IMG/VR virus record: IMGVR_UViG_3300005527_000097
Coordinates: 1 to 42,875 of that record
Length of the DNA stretch: 42,875 nt
Strand: one strand, 5' to 3'
DNA from: a virus
Shown here: positions 8,195 through 15,427 of the stretch, piece by piece
Layout of the letters: each line of letters begins with the position of its first letter
Numbering within the stretch: position 1 is the stretch's first letter
Translations under genes and position numbers: made by a program
The notes under the pieces: model-generated
Seen by the model: only the letters and a program-made list of their open reading frames with translations
The model's database searches: none
What the model was told of the DNA's origin: nothing

Positions 8195-8226
8195 AAAAAA
8201 GAACCACCAGTTTTTAATTGGTGGTC
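8195..8226 (-). terminator. Intrinsic terminator after the FKBP gene
   Basis: ACCACCA and TGGTGGT form a 7-bp stem. On the minus strand it is followed by a long T-run, so it ends transcripts from the FKBP gene. Confidence 0.8.
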
Positions 8227-8250
8227 TCTTGACTTTTTAATTTTTTTGTT

Positions 8251-8676
8251 TTACTCAACCGTGACAAGTTCTAAATCAAAAATTAATTTTTTACCTGCCA
8301 AAGGATGATTTGCGTCAATTATTACAACATCTTCCTTTATTTCTGCAACCCTAACATTAACAGGTCCCATAGGTCCCTGAGCTTGTAACATATCCCCAAC
8401 AGAAACACCTTCAGGGATTTGTTCCTTTGGTACCTCAACAATCATTTCTGGATTAATATCTCCGTAAGCATTTGTAGGCTCAATCTCAATCGTTTTTTTG
8501 TCACCCTCATTCATTTCTAATAATCCGTCCTCAAATCCTTTAATTAAAAGACCTTGACCTAATTGGGCTTTAAGAGGTTCTCTACCTTCAGTTAAAGATG
8601 AATCAAAAACAGTCCCATCTTCTAATCTACCCGTGTAATTAACTACAACGGTGTCACCATTTTGTACTTTTTTCAT
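8251..8676 (-). CDS. SlyD-like FKBP peptidyl-prolyl isomerase
   Basis: The 141-residue sequence is a complete FKBP of the SlyD type: GDTVVVNYTGRLEDGTVFDSS at the start, the FEDGLLEMNEGDKKTI core, an inserted chaperone flap (about residues 68-125), and the closing LIFDLELVTVE strand. These proteins catalyse cis-trans isomerisation of Xaa-Pro bonds and hold unfolded chains. The His-rich metal-binding tail of SlyD is absent. Phage copies are unusual; together with the DnaK at 15428 it suggests the phage brings its own folding assistance. It is flanked by its own terminator and likely forms a single-gene unit. Confidence 0.9.
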   Translation of the reverse strand: MKKVQNGDTVVVNYTGRLEDGTVFDSSLTEGREPLKAQLGQGLLIKGFEDGLLEMNEGDKKTIEIEPTNAYGDINPEMIVEVPKEQIPEGVSVGDMLQAQGPMGPVNVRVAEIKEDVVIIDANHPLAGKKLIFDLELVTVE

Positions 8677-8722
8677 AAATCAGTTTTTTAATAAGTATAT
8701 GTTAAAACTTTAATGAATCAAC

Positions 8723-9052
8723 TTAATACATCACAATTTTATTCTTTTCATTATCAAAACGAATGTCATAAACATAATCATATAAATTAAGGACGTTTGT
8801 ATTTTTAGTAATAAAGACATCACCACACTCAGTTTTTAATTTAGTAATTAAACTTGCTGCAAAACACCCCATACCCAAAAATGCATCTCCTAATCTTGGT
8901 GTGGTAAATGATATGGCGTCAATATATCTACCATCATTAATAAATCTTTCTAATTTGGTTTTAAGTCTCTTACCCCCATCGTGTTGGATGTGAATACTTA
9001 TAAGTAAATCATCCTTTTCATTATAAATGTTAATTAATGCGGTTGTTGCCAT
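8723..9052 (-). CDS. Hypothetical protein (109 aa)
   Basis: This 109-residue protein starts MATTALINIYNEKDDLLISIHIQHDGG and has a Gly/Ala-rich middle (GDAFLGMGCFAASLI). It looks like a compact alpha/beta domain with no signal peptide. I cannot assign a family. A minus-strand TATATTTG box lies about 17 bases before the start (complement of 9070-9077), consistent with transcription by the host sigma-A holoenzyme. Confidence 0.7.
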   Translation of the reverse strand: MATTALINIYNEKDDLLISIHIQHDGGKRLKTKLERFINDGRYIDAISFTTPRLGDAFLGMGCFAASLITKLKTECGDVFITKNTNVLNLYDYVYDIRFDNEKNKIVMY

Positions 9053-9077
9053 AGAATATTATTTTTTGACAAATATA

Positions 9078-9356
9078 TTAAAAAAAATCAATAGTTGACA
9101 TTAATTGAGTATTTTCAGGTACCACCATAAATTTCCAAGATTCATTCATTAGGTAATTTAACCCGTCAGGATATGTCTCATTTAACTCTTCTAGCACAGT
9201 CTCTTTTGGAATCATTAGTTTACAGTCTATCATATATTTTTTTTGATATTCGGAAAAATGTATCCGATTAATAAGAACATAACATCCTTCACCATATAAA
9301 AGCTCAAGGTCTTTTTTAAAAACTTTATTTAGTAAAACCTCTAATGCTTTTTTCAT
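9078..9356 (-). CDS. Hypothetical protein (92 aa)
   Basis: A 92-residue protein with a Leu/Lys-rich N-terminal helix followed by aromatic beta-like sequence. No motif, signal or membrane segment is recognisable. A TATTTAT box (ATAAATA on the + strand at 9380-9386) lies 23 bases before the ATG. It is separated from the next minus-strand gene by a short gap that holds that gene's promoter. Confidence 0.6.
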   Translation of the reverse strand: MKKALEVLLNKVFKKDLELLYGEGCYVLINRIHFSEYQKKYMIDCKLMIPKETVLEELNETYPDGLNYLMNESWKFMVVPENTQLMSTIDFF

Positions 9357-9413
9357 AAAAAAATGTCTTATATTTTAATATAAATAGTTGAGAGTATATG
9401 GTCAATTATTTAA

Positions 9414-9445
9414 TTTGTTTTTAATTAAATTATTTGTTACATTTG
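9414..9445 (+). promoter_or_regulatory. Host-type promoter, leaderless for the gene at 9450
   Basis: TTTG at 9414-9417, a 20-base spacer and TACATTTG at 9438-9445 match the Bacteroidota -33/-7 promoter. Only four bases (AATT) separate the box from the ATG, so the transcript should begin at or next to the start codon. Confidence 0.7.
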
Positions 9446-9449
9446 AATT

Positions 9450-9635
9450 ATGAAAATATTTTTAATCATTGTTTTACTTATTGTTATCTTTATACCGTTA
9501 ATATTTATGGTATTAATGTTTTTACAAATAAAGAAACACATAAAAATTGATTTTAAAGATTTTAAAAAAATTAAGGGTATAAAAAACAACCCAAAAATTG
9601 ACATTAAAGAAATTTTAAAGAAAAAAATAAAATAA
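9450..9635 (+). CDS. Small membrane protein (61 aa)
   Basis: Residues 2-27 are an uninterrupted hydrophobic helix (Ile, Leu, Val, Phe) and residues 28-61 are a strongly basic tail with many Lys. This is the shape of a single-pass inner-membrane protein with a cytoplasmic, perhaps nucleic-acid-contacting, tail. It is preceded by a good host-type promoter and probably read from a leaderless mRNA. It is followed after one base by the next gene. Function unknown. Confidence 0.65.
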   Translation: MKIFLIIVLLIVIFIPLIFMVLMFLQIKKHIKIDFKDFKKIKGIKNNPKIDIKEILKKKIK

Positions 9636-9636
9636 T

Positions 9637-9855
9637 ATGGATTTTTTACACGTTGAGAATGAATACAAATGGGTGTTAAAAGTGTTAAATTCTTGTTTAA
9701 CAATCACTCATTTAAAAGTTGCTGATTTATTATTTAAGACTTATAAACAAAAATGGTCTTATGAGTTATCCGACATTAAGTTGTTGACAATTAATTCTGA
9801 TTATGAACGACAAAAATCGTTAAGACTTGATGAGATACAAAAAAATCTGTCCTAA
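9637..9855 (+). CDS. Hypothetical protein (72 aa)
   Basis: A 72-residue, mostly helical protein with no membrane segment, starting one base after the small membrane protein and thus sharing its mRNA. No family is recognised. A TATTTAT box at 9890-9896 and a small hairpin follow before the terminator at 9938, so bases 9856-9937 hold regulatory rather than coding sequence. Confidence 0.6.
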   Translation: MDFLHVENEYKWVLKVLNSCLTITHLKVADLLFKTYKQKWSYELSDIKLLTINSDYERQKSLRLDEIQKNLS

Positions 9856-9937
9856 TTAAGATTACAGAGTTAATTTTTTTAAAGACTCATATATTTATTA
9901 TTACTATCACTCTCATCTGAGTGCCTATATATAAGAG

Positions 9938-9968
9938 GGGATTGTAATTTTTTACAATCCCTTTTTTT
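9938..9968 (+). terminator. Strong intrinsic terminator
   Basis: GGGATTGTAA and TTACAATCCC form a perfect 10-bp stem followed by a run of T. Confidence 0.9.
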
Positions 9969-9984
9969 ATCCACAAAACTTTAT

Positions 9985-9992
9985 TATCTTTG
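9985..9992 (+). promoter_or_regulatory. TAnnTTTG box, leaderless arrangement
   Basis: TATCTTTG is followed by four bases (TCAC) and the ATG at 9997. Confidence 0.6.
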
Positions 9993-9996
9993 TCAC

Positions 9997-10587
9997 ATGG
10001 AAACAGAGAAATTAAACATATTTGAAAAGATATCACTTTGGTGGAAATTTGATGGGAAATACATGCACAAGGAATTTGCTCGTGGCGTAAAAAATCTTTG
10101 GAGATGGTTTCCTACGATTTGGAAAGACCGTGATTGGGATGATACCTTTATATTTGAAATTCTCAGAGTTAAATTGGAGAATCAGGCAAAATATATTGGA
10201 GGTCGTGGAATCCATGTATCAGCAAAAAGAGATGCTGAGAAAATGAGAATGGTTGCGAAGTTAATCAAATTACAACAGGATGATTTCTATCATATGGAAT
10301 ATATGGATTATCAAAAAAGTGAATTTGAGTTTGTACCAACCGACGAAACCAAAAAATGGTTTACAATGGAGAACACATTGATTTCTGAAAATTACGATGA
10401 CTACTTTAAAAAGTACCCAAGAATCTTCAAAGAGGTGTTGTCTGAAGAAGATTTTTCTGATGAAGAACTTGTTGATGTTGAAACCAAAAGTAAAATCGCT
10501 ATGAAAATGTCGTATAGAAATCAAGACCGTTGTAGAAAATTGATTTTTAAAATAATGGAAAGTGAGATTTCTCGCTGGTGGGATTAA
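9997..10587 (+). CDS. Hypothetical Trp-rich conserved-type phage protein
   Basis: This 196-residue protein is rich in Trp, Phe and Tyr near the N-terminus (FEKISLWWKF, LWRWFPTIWKDRDWD) and then has a long charged helical region. Proteins with a WFPTIWKDRDWD-type segment occur, as far as I recall, in many large phages without assigned function. It has its own leaderless promoter between a terminator and the metallophosphoesterase gene, suggesting separate early expression. I cannot name a domain. Confidence 0.7.
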   Translation: METEKLNIFEKISLWWKFDGKYMHKEFARGVKNLWRWFPTIWKDRDWDDTFIFEILRVKLENQAKYIGGRGIHVSAKRDAEKMRMVAKLIKLQQDDFYHMEYMDYQKSEFEFVPTDETKKWFTMENTLISENYDDYFKKYPRIFKEVLSEEDFSDEELVDVETKSKIAMKMSYRNQDRCRKLIFKIMESEISRWWD

Positions 10588-10598
10588 AATAATTTTAT

Positions 10599-10606
10599 TA
10601 TATTTG
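10599..10606 (+). promoter_or_regulatory. TAnnTTTG box, leaderless arrangement
   Basis: TATATTTG is followed by four bases (TAAT) and the ATG at 10611. Confidence 0.65.
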
Positions 10607-10610
10607 TAAT

Positions 10611-11306
10611 ATGAAATACAAACTAACATTAATTTCTGACACGCATAATAAGCATAATAAGTTGAATGGGGACTTACCTGGTGGTGATATCTTACTCCAT
10701 GCTGGCGACATATCCTCTATGGGTTATGAGCATGAAATCCAAGGGTTTGCAAATTGGTATGATAAAATCAATATTTACGATTTTAAAGGTTTCATCGCTG
10801 GTAACCACGATTGGGGGTTTCAAAATAACACAGAGAAAATCAAAGGATTATTAACTGGTTATAAGACAATTGACTACATCCAAGATGAGGTTGTTGGATA
10901 CCAAGATGGTGACAAACCTGAAATAAAAATTTGGGGTAGTCCTTGGCAACCTGAGTTCTATAATTGGGCGTTTAATCTTCCTCGCAATGGTGAAGAACTT
11001 AAATCAAAATGGGATATGATTCCTGAAGGTATTGACATTCTTATCACTCACGGACCAAGTTGGGGGATGAATGATGATGTTGAAGGACGACGAGGACAAC
11101 ACCTTGGATGTGAATTACTTGCTGAAAGAATCAAACAAGTAAAACCTAAAATCTTTGTTTGTGGTCACATTCATTCAGGACACGGACACTATTTTGACGG
11201 AACTACACATTACTTCAATGCTGCGGTTCTTGACGAGCAATATCTTTATGGTCACACACCTTGGAGTTTTGAGTGGGACCCAATCACAAATGAAATATTT
11301 TGGTAG
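10611..11306 (+). CDS. Calcineurin-like metallophosphoesterase
   Basis: The 231-residue protein has all the metal-binding motifs of this superfamily in order: SDTHNKHN (residues 9-16), GDILLHAGDIS (25-35), GNHDWGF (64-70), ITHGPSW (144-150) and GHIHSGHGH (184-192). It should hydrolyse phosphomono- or phosphodiesters with a two-metal centre. The overall layout resembles the MPPED1/2-like group, including the short cap-free form. The substrate is unknown; cyclic nucleotides or nucleic acid ends are candidates. It has its own promoter and terminator, so it is a single-gene unit. Confidence 0.9.
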   Translation: MKYKLTLISDTHNKHNKLNGDLPGGDILLHAGDISSMGYEHEIQGFANWYDKINIYDFKGFIAGNHDWGFQNNTEKIKGLLTGYKTIDYIQDEVVGYQDGDKPEIKIWGSPWQPEFYNWAFNLPRNGEELKSKWDMIPEGIDILITHGPSWGMNDDVEGRRGQHLGCELLAERIKQVKPKIFVCGHIHSGHGHYFDGTTHYFNAAVLDEQYLYGHTPWSFEWDPITNEIFW

Positions 11307-11308
11307 TA

Positions 11309-11334
11309 AAAAACCCCTCTTTGGAGGGGTTTTT
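11309..11334. terminator. Bidirectional terminator
   Basis: ACCCCTC and GAGGGGT pair around a short loop, with A-run upstream and T-run downstream, between converging genes. Confidence 0.85.
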
Positions 11335-11335
11335 C

Positions 11336-12154
11336 TTATTTTAAAAGATTATAAAATTCTTTAAAATGTTTTAATCTATCAGCAAGACCATTATCACCAC
11401 CGTTTACTCGTTTTGTAACCGATTTAACAACCGCATCATCGGCACCTTTATCACAAATACCCCATAGACCATTCGCATCAAAGAAATAAGCTGCGGACGC
11501 TAATGGATATTTTGTTGCAACTAAATCAGGATTCGCCACACAATCTTCACCAACAAATTTACTGAAGTTTGTATAGTTATTTTTTCCTGTTAATTGTATA
11601 AACCCTCTCCCTCTAAATTTAAAACCTTCTTTTGTTGATTCATCACCATTACCCATTCTTCCACCATAAACTCTTGAAGCAATTTTTTCAGGTTGTTTCG
11701 CATATGATTCAGCTAAGTTACCTGGAAAATATTTTCCGAACACTCTTTTAAGTGCGTCCGCAGAATAATGTAGATTTTCTGAAACCGCCCTAAAATTTCC
11801 ACTTTCGTGAGCACATTGTGCTAAGAAATGTGCCAATCTTAAATTAGATGTAATATTAAATTTTTTTGCCGTCTCGTCAATCTGAGACAATACTGAATCA
11901 GGTATGTGACCTTTTAATTTACTAATGTTTAAACCACTTGTTGACGGTATAACAACATCTTCTTTAATTATTGTGGTCCCATATAGTTTTTCCAAACTTT
12001 TTTGACCTACAATTCCATCGGCAGTTAGACCATTACTGGATTGCCATTCTTTAACTGCTTTTTCGGTACCAGGACCAAATACACCATCGGCCTTTAAGCC
12101 TAGTTTGGATTGTAATTTTTTTACATCCTCACCTGTTGAACCAATTTTTAACAT
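11336..12154 (-). CDS. Endolysin: PG-binding domain plus GH19 domain
   Basis: Residues 1-58 are a PG_binding_1 repeat (LKIGSTGEDVKKLQ, DGVFGPGTEKAVKEWQ, LTADGIVG). After a linker, residues about 80-272 are a GH19 chitinase/lysozyme domain, with the catalytic Glu in CAHESGNF (E117), the GRGFIQLTGKNNY motif and a C-terminal NGGDNGLADRL segment. It should degrade peptidoglycan and is the best candidate for the soluble endolysin. There is no signal peptide, so release would need a holin. A TATTTAT box lies 18 bases before the ATG, fitting late expression. The gene is divergent from the sensor kinase. Confidence 0.9.
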   Translation of the reverse strand: MLKIGSTGEDVKKLQSKLGLKADGVFGPGTEKAVKEWQSSNGLTADGIVGQKSLEKLYGTTIIKEDVVIPSTSGLNISKLKGHIPDSVLSQIDETAKKFNITSNLRLAHFLAQCAHESGNFRAVSENLHYSADALKRVFGKYFPGNLAESYAKQPEKIASRVYGGRMGNGDESTKEGFKFRGRGFIQLTGKNNYTNFSKFVGEDCVANPDLVATKYPLASAAYFFDANGLWGICDKGADDAVVKSVTKRVNGGDNGLADRLKHFKEFYNLLK

Positions 12155-12230
12155 ATCTATTTATATTTTTAAATAAATATCCTAAACGGGGTAACAATGG
12201 GGTTGAATTAGTTTTTTTTTCATTAAATAG

Positions 12231-12237
12231 TATTTAT
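12231..12237 (+). promoter_or_regulatory. TATTTAT box before the sensor kinase
   Basis: TATTTAT ends five bases before the ATG at 12243, the same layout as at 28690, 33822 and 41015. Confidence 0.4.
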
Positions 12238-12242
12238 TAAGT

Positions 12243-14003
12243 ATGAATAAAATATCAAAAATATCGTTATTCTTTGGGATTATAGGTTTAGTTTCATTTT
12301 TAACGATGCATACCTTAATATATACCGAATTAATGTTAGTTACGGAGAGTGTTTTAAGGTTTAGTTTTTATTCTAAAGCGTTCATTGTTTTTTGTTTAAT
12401 AGTTTTTATTATTGAATACCTAAAAAGAAATAAGGTTATTGAAATAGAATCTGAATATACTAAAAAACTAATTGATGTTTTAATATCCCAATCTCATAAT
12501 CCTTTGTTTTATGTTGGTAATACTATTGATGGTGCTAAAATATTAACAAATGAAGTGACTGAAACAATAAACACTGATAGATGTTCCATATGGTTATATA
12601 ATGAGGATAAAACATCAATAATTTGTGAACAATTATTCGTTAAAAGTGAAAATAAATGGTATAGTGGAACTGAATTATTTAAAAAAGATTTTGAGTCTTA
12701 TTTTACGTCATTAATATATAATCCAATAATAATTGCCAATGATGCTGAGACTCATCAGGCGACAAATTGTTTTAAAGATAGTTACCTTAAACCATTAGGT
12801 ATTAAGTCTATGTTAGACGTTCCCATAATATATGGGGGTGATATTATAGGCGTTATCTGTATTGAAAGTCTAACTAAACGAGAGTGGACTAACTTAGAAG
12901 TTAATTTTGCGCAAATTTTATCATCACTTTATTCATTTGCGTATTCAGTTAAAATATCAAATAACGTAAGTAAAAATATTAAAGACATTGAAGGATTTAT
13001 TGACTATTCAGTATTGGTTAGTAAAGCGGATAAAAATGGTAAAATAACTTATGTTAATAAGAGGTTTGAAGAAGTTTCAGGTTGGTCTTTATCTGAAGTT
13101 TTAGGTCAAGACCATAATATTGTTAATTCAGGGGCTCACCCAAAAAAATATTGGTCCGATATGTATAAAACAATATTAGTGGATAATAAAATATGGAACA
13201 ATGTCGTAACTAATAAAAATAAAAACGGTGAATTGTATTGGGTTGATTCATATATTAAGGCCGAATTTGATAGCGACAATAACCTTACAGGATTTATGTC
13301 AATAAGATATGATGTAACAGAGTTAATGAAAACTTTAAAAGAGATTGACAAAAAAAACACCTATTTAGAGCATGCGGCAAAAATACTAAGACACGATATG
13401 CACTCAGGGATAAATACTTACATCCCAAGAGGGTTGAGTTCACTAGAACGACGATTAACTAATGATGATATTGAAAGGTTAAAAATTGAAGGTCCTCTTA
13501 AAATGTTGAGGGAAGGGTTAAAACATTCGCAAAAAGTATATAAGGGGGTTTATGAGTTTACTAATTTAGTTAAGAAAGATGCTGTTTTAGAAAAAACTGT
13601 TTGTAACGTAAAAGAAATATTAGATAGTTACTTATCAAGTACATCTTATAAGTCACAAGTCGTATTAGAAGAGTTACCTACATTAGAAGTTAATGAATCT
13701 TTATTTTGTACCGCAGTTGATAATCTAATTAGAAACGGGTTAAAATATAATGATAGTGATACTAAATTTGTAAAAATTTATAGTGAAGAAAGTCACATTA
13801 TCATCCAAGATAATGGTAGAGGGATAACCCAAAAAGACTTTGAGAAATTATCTCAACCGTATACTAGAAAGGAAGGACAAAAAGAATCTGGTACAGGGTT
13901 GGGTTTAAATATTTGTATTGCAATACTTAAAGAACATGGTTTTGAGATATCTTGTGAGAAGAACAAAATAGGGACCAAAATAAAAATAAAAATAAAAAAT
14001 TAA
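12243..14003 (+). CDS. Membrane sensor histidine kinase (TM-GAF-PAS-HisKA-HATPase)
   Basis: The 586-residue protein has two N-terminal membrane helices (about 7-27 and 40-60), a GAF-like domain (about 75-235), a PAS domain (about 255-370, with KADKNGKITYVNKRFEEVSGW), a dimerisation helix with the phospho-accepting His at 384 in LRHDMHSG, and an HATPase domain with N-box NLIRNGLKYND, G1 box DNGRGI and G2 box GTGLGLNIC. All catalytic motifs are present, so it should autophosphorylate. The short periplasmic loop implies that sensing occurs through GAF or PAS, perhaps of redox state, light or a small molecule. It is followed after three bases by a receiver protein. Sensor kinases are very rare in phages, and this looks like a captured but intact copy. 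Confidence 0.9.
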   Translation: MNKISKISLFFGIIGLVSFLTMHTLIYTELMLVTESVLRFSFYSKAFIVFCLIVFIIEYLKRNKVIEIESEYTKKLIDVLISQSHNPLFYVGNTIDGAKILTNEVTETINTDRCSIWLYNEDKTSIICEQLFVKSENKWYSGTELFKKDFESYFTSLIYNPIIIANDAETHQATNCFKDSYLKPLGIKSMLDVPIIYGGDIIGVICIESLTKREWTNLEVNFAQILSSLYSFAYSVKISNNVSKNIKDIEGFIDYSVLVSKADKNGKITYVNKRFEEVSGWSLSEVLGQDHNIVNSGAHPKKYWSDMYKTILVDNKIWNNVVTNKNKNGELYWVDSYIKAEFDSDNNLTGFMSIRYDVTELMKTLKEIDKKNTYLEHAAKILRHDMHSGINTYIPRGLSSLERRLTNDDIERLKIEGPLKMLREGLKHSQKVYKGVYEFTNLVKKDAVLEKTVCNVKEILDSYLSSTSYKSQVVLEELPTLEVNESLFCTAVDNLIRNGLKYNDSDTKFVKIYSEESHIIIQDNGRGITQKDFEKLSQPYTRKEGQKESGTGLGLNICIAILKEHGFEISCEKNKIGTKIKIKIKN

Positions 14004-14006
14004 AAA

Positions 14007-14444
14007 ATGATTGATTCAATTTTGTTAGTGGATGATGAGGATTTATTCCATTTAGTATTTGAAGATGCGTGTTCTCTTTTGGACATAAGTTTATCTTTAC
14101 AATCAGTTACTAGCGCAGACGAGGCCGAAAAAATGTTTAAAAAATGGTTTGAAGAAAATAATACCGAGGACAAACCTGAATGTGTGTTTGTTGATTTAAA
14201 CATAGTAGGAAGTTCATTTGATGGTATTGAACTCATTAGAAAAATAAATTTTCAATATGGAAACCACGTAGTTATTGGGATAATCTCTTCATCTAACGAG
14301 TCTGAAGAGCAAGCTAAAGCAGTACATGCTGGAGCTCAATTTTGGATTATTAAATCGGATGAGATAGAACCTAGATTAGAAGAATTTAGAAATGATTACG
14401 ATGGGTATAAAAATAGAACCGCACCATTTAAAATATACAGATGA
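14007..14444 (+). CDS. Single-domain response regulator (receiver only)
   Basis: The 145-residue protein is a CheY-like receiver: acidic pair D9-D10, phospho-accepting D63 in VFVDLN, switch Ser at 94-95 in IISSSNE, and conserved K116. There is no DNA-binding output domain, so it must signal through a partner protein or a phosphorelay. It lies three bases after the kinase and overlaps the coiled-coil membrane protein by four bases, which makes that protein the likeliest partner or output. Confidence 0.85.
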   Translation: MIDSILLVDDEDLFHLVFEDACSLLDISLSLQSVTSADEAEKMFKKWFEENNTEDKPECVFVDLNIVGSSFDGIELIRKINFQYGNHVVIGIISSSNESEEQAKAVHAGAQFWIIKSDEIEPRLEEFRNDYDGYKNRTAPFKIYR

Positions 14445-15115
14445 TTAAAATAGATTTAAATACTAAAAAAACGTTAATTGACTTATATAATAAAAAGGGT
14501 ATAGGTCTTGAGGGTAATATTACCAAACTTATTGATGGTGAGGATGATGAAGAGTTTAAAGAGTATTTAAAAACTTGTCAAACTAAAGATGAAGAAAAAA
14601 GAAAAAAACGTCTTGAAATGACAAAAAAAATTCAAAAGCAAAACGACGAATTAACTAACGCCAATAATGAAAATGAAAGAATACTTGGGGAATTACAAGA
14701 AACTTTAAGAGAAGTTGAGGAATCAAGGTTGACTTTTGAAGTCCAAAATAGAGAACTTAATGAGTGGAAACAAGATAACCTTAGATTAACTGAGGAGCTA
14801 AAAAATGAAATGGTTAAGGCCGAACAAGCTAAGATTGACGCTGAAACCGCAAAGCAAAGTGCCGAAAACGACTTAGACTTACTTCAAAAAAGAACCCAAA
14901 ACCAATTAATTTCAACTATTGTTAGAGTTGCATTATGGATTATTGTAGGTGTTGGGTTTATTACAACAGGGGTTTATGTATTCACTATGCTCATGGGTAA
15001 AGACACACAAGTTATAAGTGCCGCTTGGTCAAATATGTTTGGTATACTGTTAACTAACGCTTTCTCAATTATAGGTACTATAATGGGTATTAAATATGCA
15101 TCTAAAGAGGAGTAA
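14441..15115 (+). CDS. Coiled-coil protein with two C-terminal membrane helices
   Basis: The 224-residue protein has an N-terminal charged region, a long coiled coil from about residue 50 to 155 (Glu/Lys/Asn/Gln heptads), and two membrane segments at about 163-185 and 197-217 joined by a short loop, with a short charged tail. It is probably an inner-membrane protein with a large cytoplasmic rod, suited to carry a receiver-dependent signal to the membrane. It is translationally coupled (ATGA) to the receiver protein. A pore or holin-like activity controlled by the kinase is conceivable but is inference. Confidence 0.75.
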   Translation: MIKIDLNTKKTLIDLYNKKGIGLEGNITKLIDGEDDEEFKEYLKTCQTKDEEKRKKRLEMTKKIQKQNDELTNANNENERILGELQETLREVEESRLTFEVQNRELNEWKQDNLRLTEELKNEMVKAEQAKIDAETAKQSAENDLDLLQKRTQNQLISTIVRVALWIIVGVGFITTGVYVFTMLMGKDTQVISAAWSNMFGILLTNAFSIIGTIMGIKYASKEE

Positions 15116-15289
15116 TTAAATTTTACTCCTCTTAACACCACCTTTTCTTTCAACCTTGTATTTTATTTCAACTTCACAAGGATTAATCATACTTTTTTTA
15201 CTATCATACTTGAATGTGATGATTGTTTCATCATCCTCAAACACTCTTTCCCACTTTTTGTGCTCTATTTCTACCTTTTTCTTTGACAT
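15116..15289 (-). CDS. Small basic hypothetical protein (57 aa)
   Basis: A 57-residue minus-strand frame from the ATG at 15289 to a stop at 15116, directly abutting the stop of the coiled-coil gene. It is rich in Lys and Glu with alternating hydrophobic residues, like a small beta protein, and fills an otherwise empty gap. Codon use resembles its neighbours. No family is known to me. Confidence 0.55.
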   Translation of the reverse strand: MSKKKVEIEHKKWERVFEDDETIITFKYDSKKSMINPCEVEIKYKVERKGGVKRSKI

Positions 15290-15345
15290 ATCACAAAATT
15301 AATAATATTTTTAATAAAACAATACTGACACAAAAAAAAATTATA

Positions 15346-15360
15346 CTGACAATTTGTCAG
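15346..15360. promoter_or_regulatory. Candidate operator upstream of dnaK
   Basis: CTGACAATTTGTCAG is a perfect inverted repeat (7+1+7). Two more copies of the half-site TGACA lie nearby (15326-15330 and 15365-15369), so TGACA occurs repeatedly in about 45 bases. The site stands about 70 bases before the dnaK start, where a repressor or activator of the chaperone gene could bind. Bases 15290-15427 otherwise hold no gene. Confidence 0.45.
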
Positions 15361-15427
15361 GTTTTGACATTTGGTATAATTTTTATTATATAAATAACGA
15401 AAATAAATAAAAATAAAAATAAAAACT

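Noticed and set aside
9437-9703. Minus-strand hydrophobic frame opposite the small membrane protein
   Set aside because: It mirrors the + strand hydrophobic sequence; the + strand has the promoter and correct spacing to the next gene.
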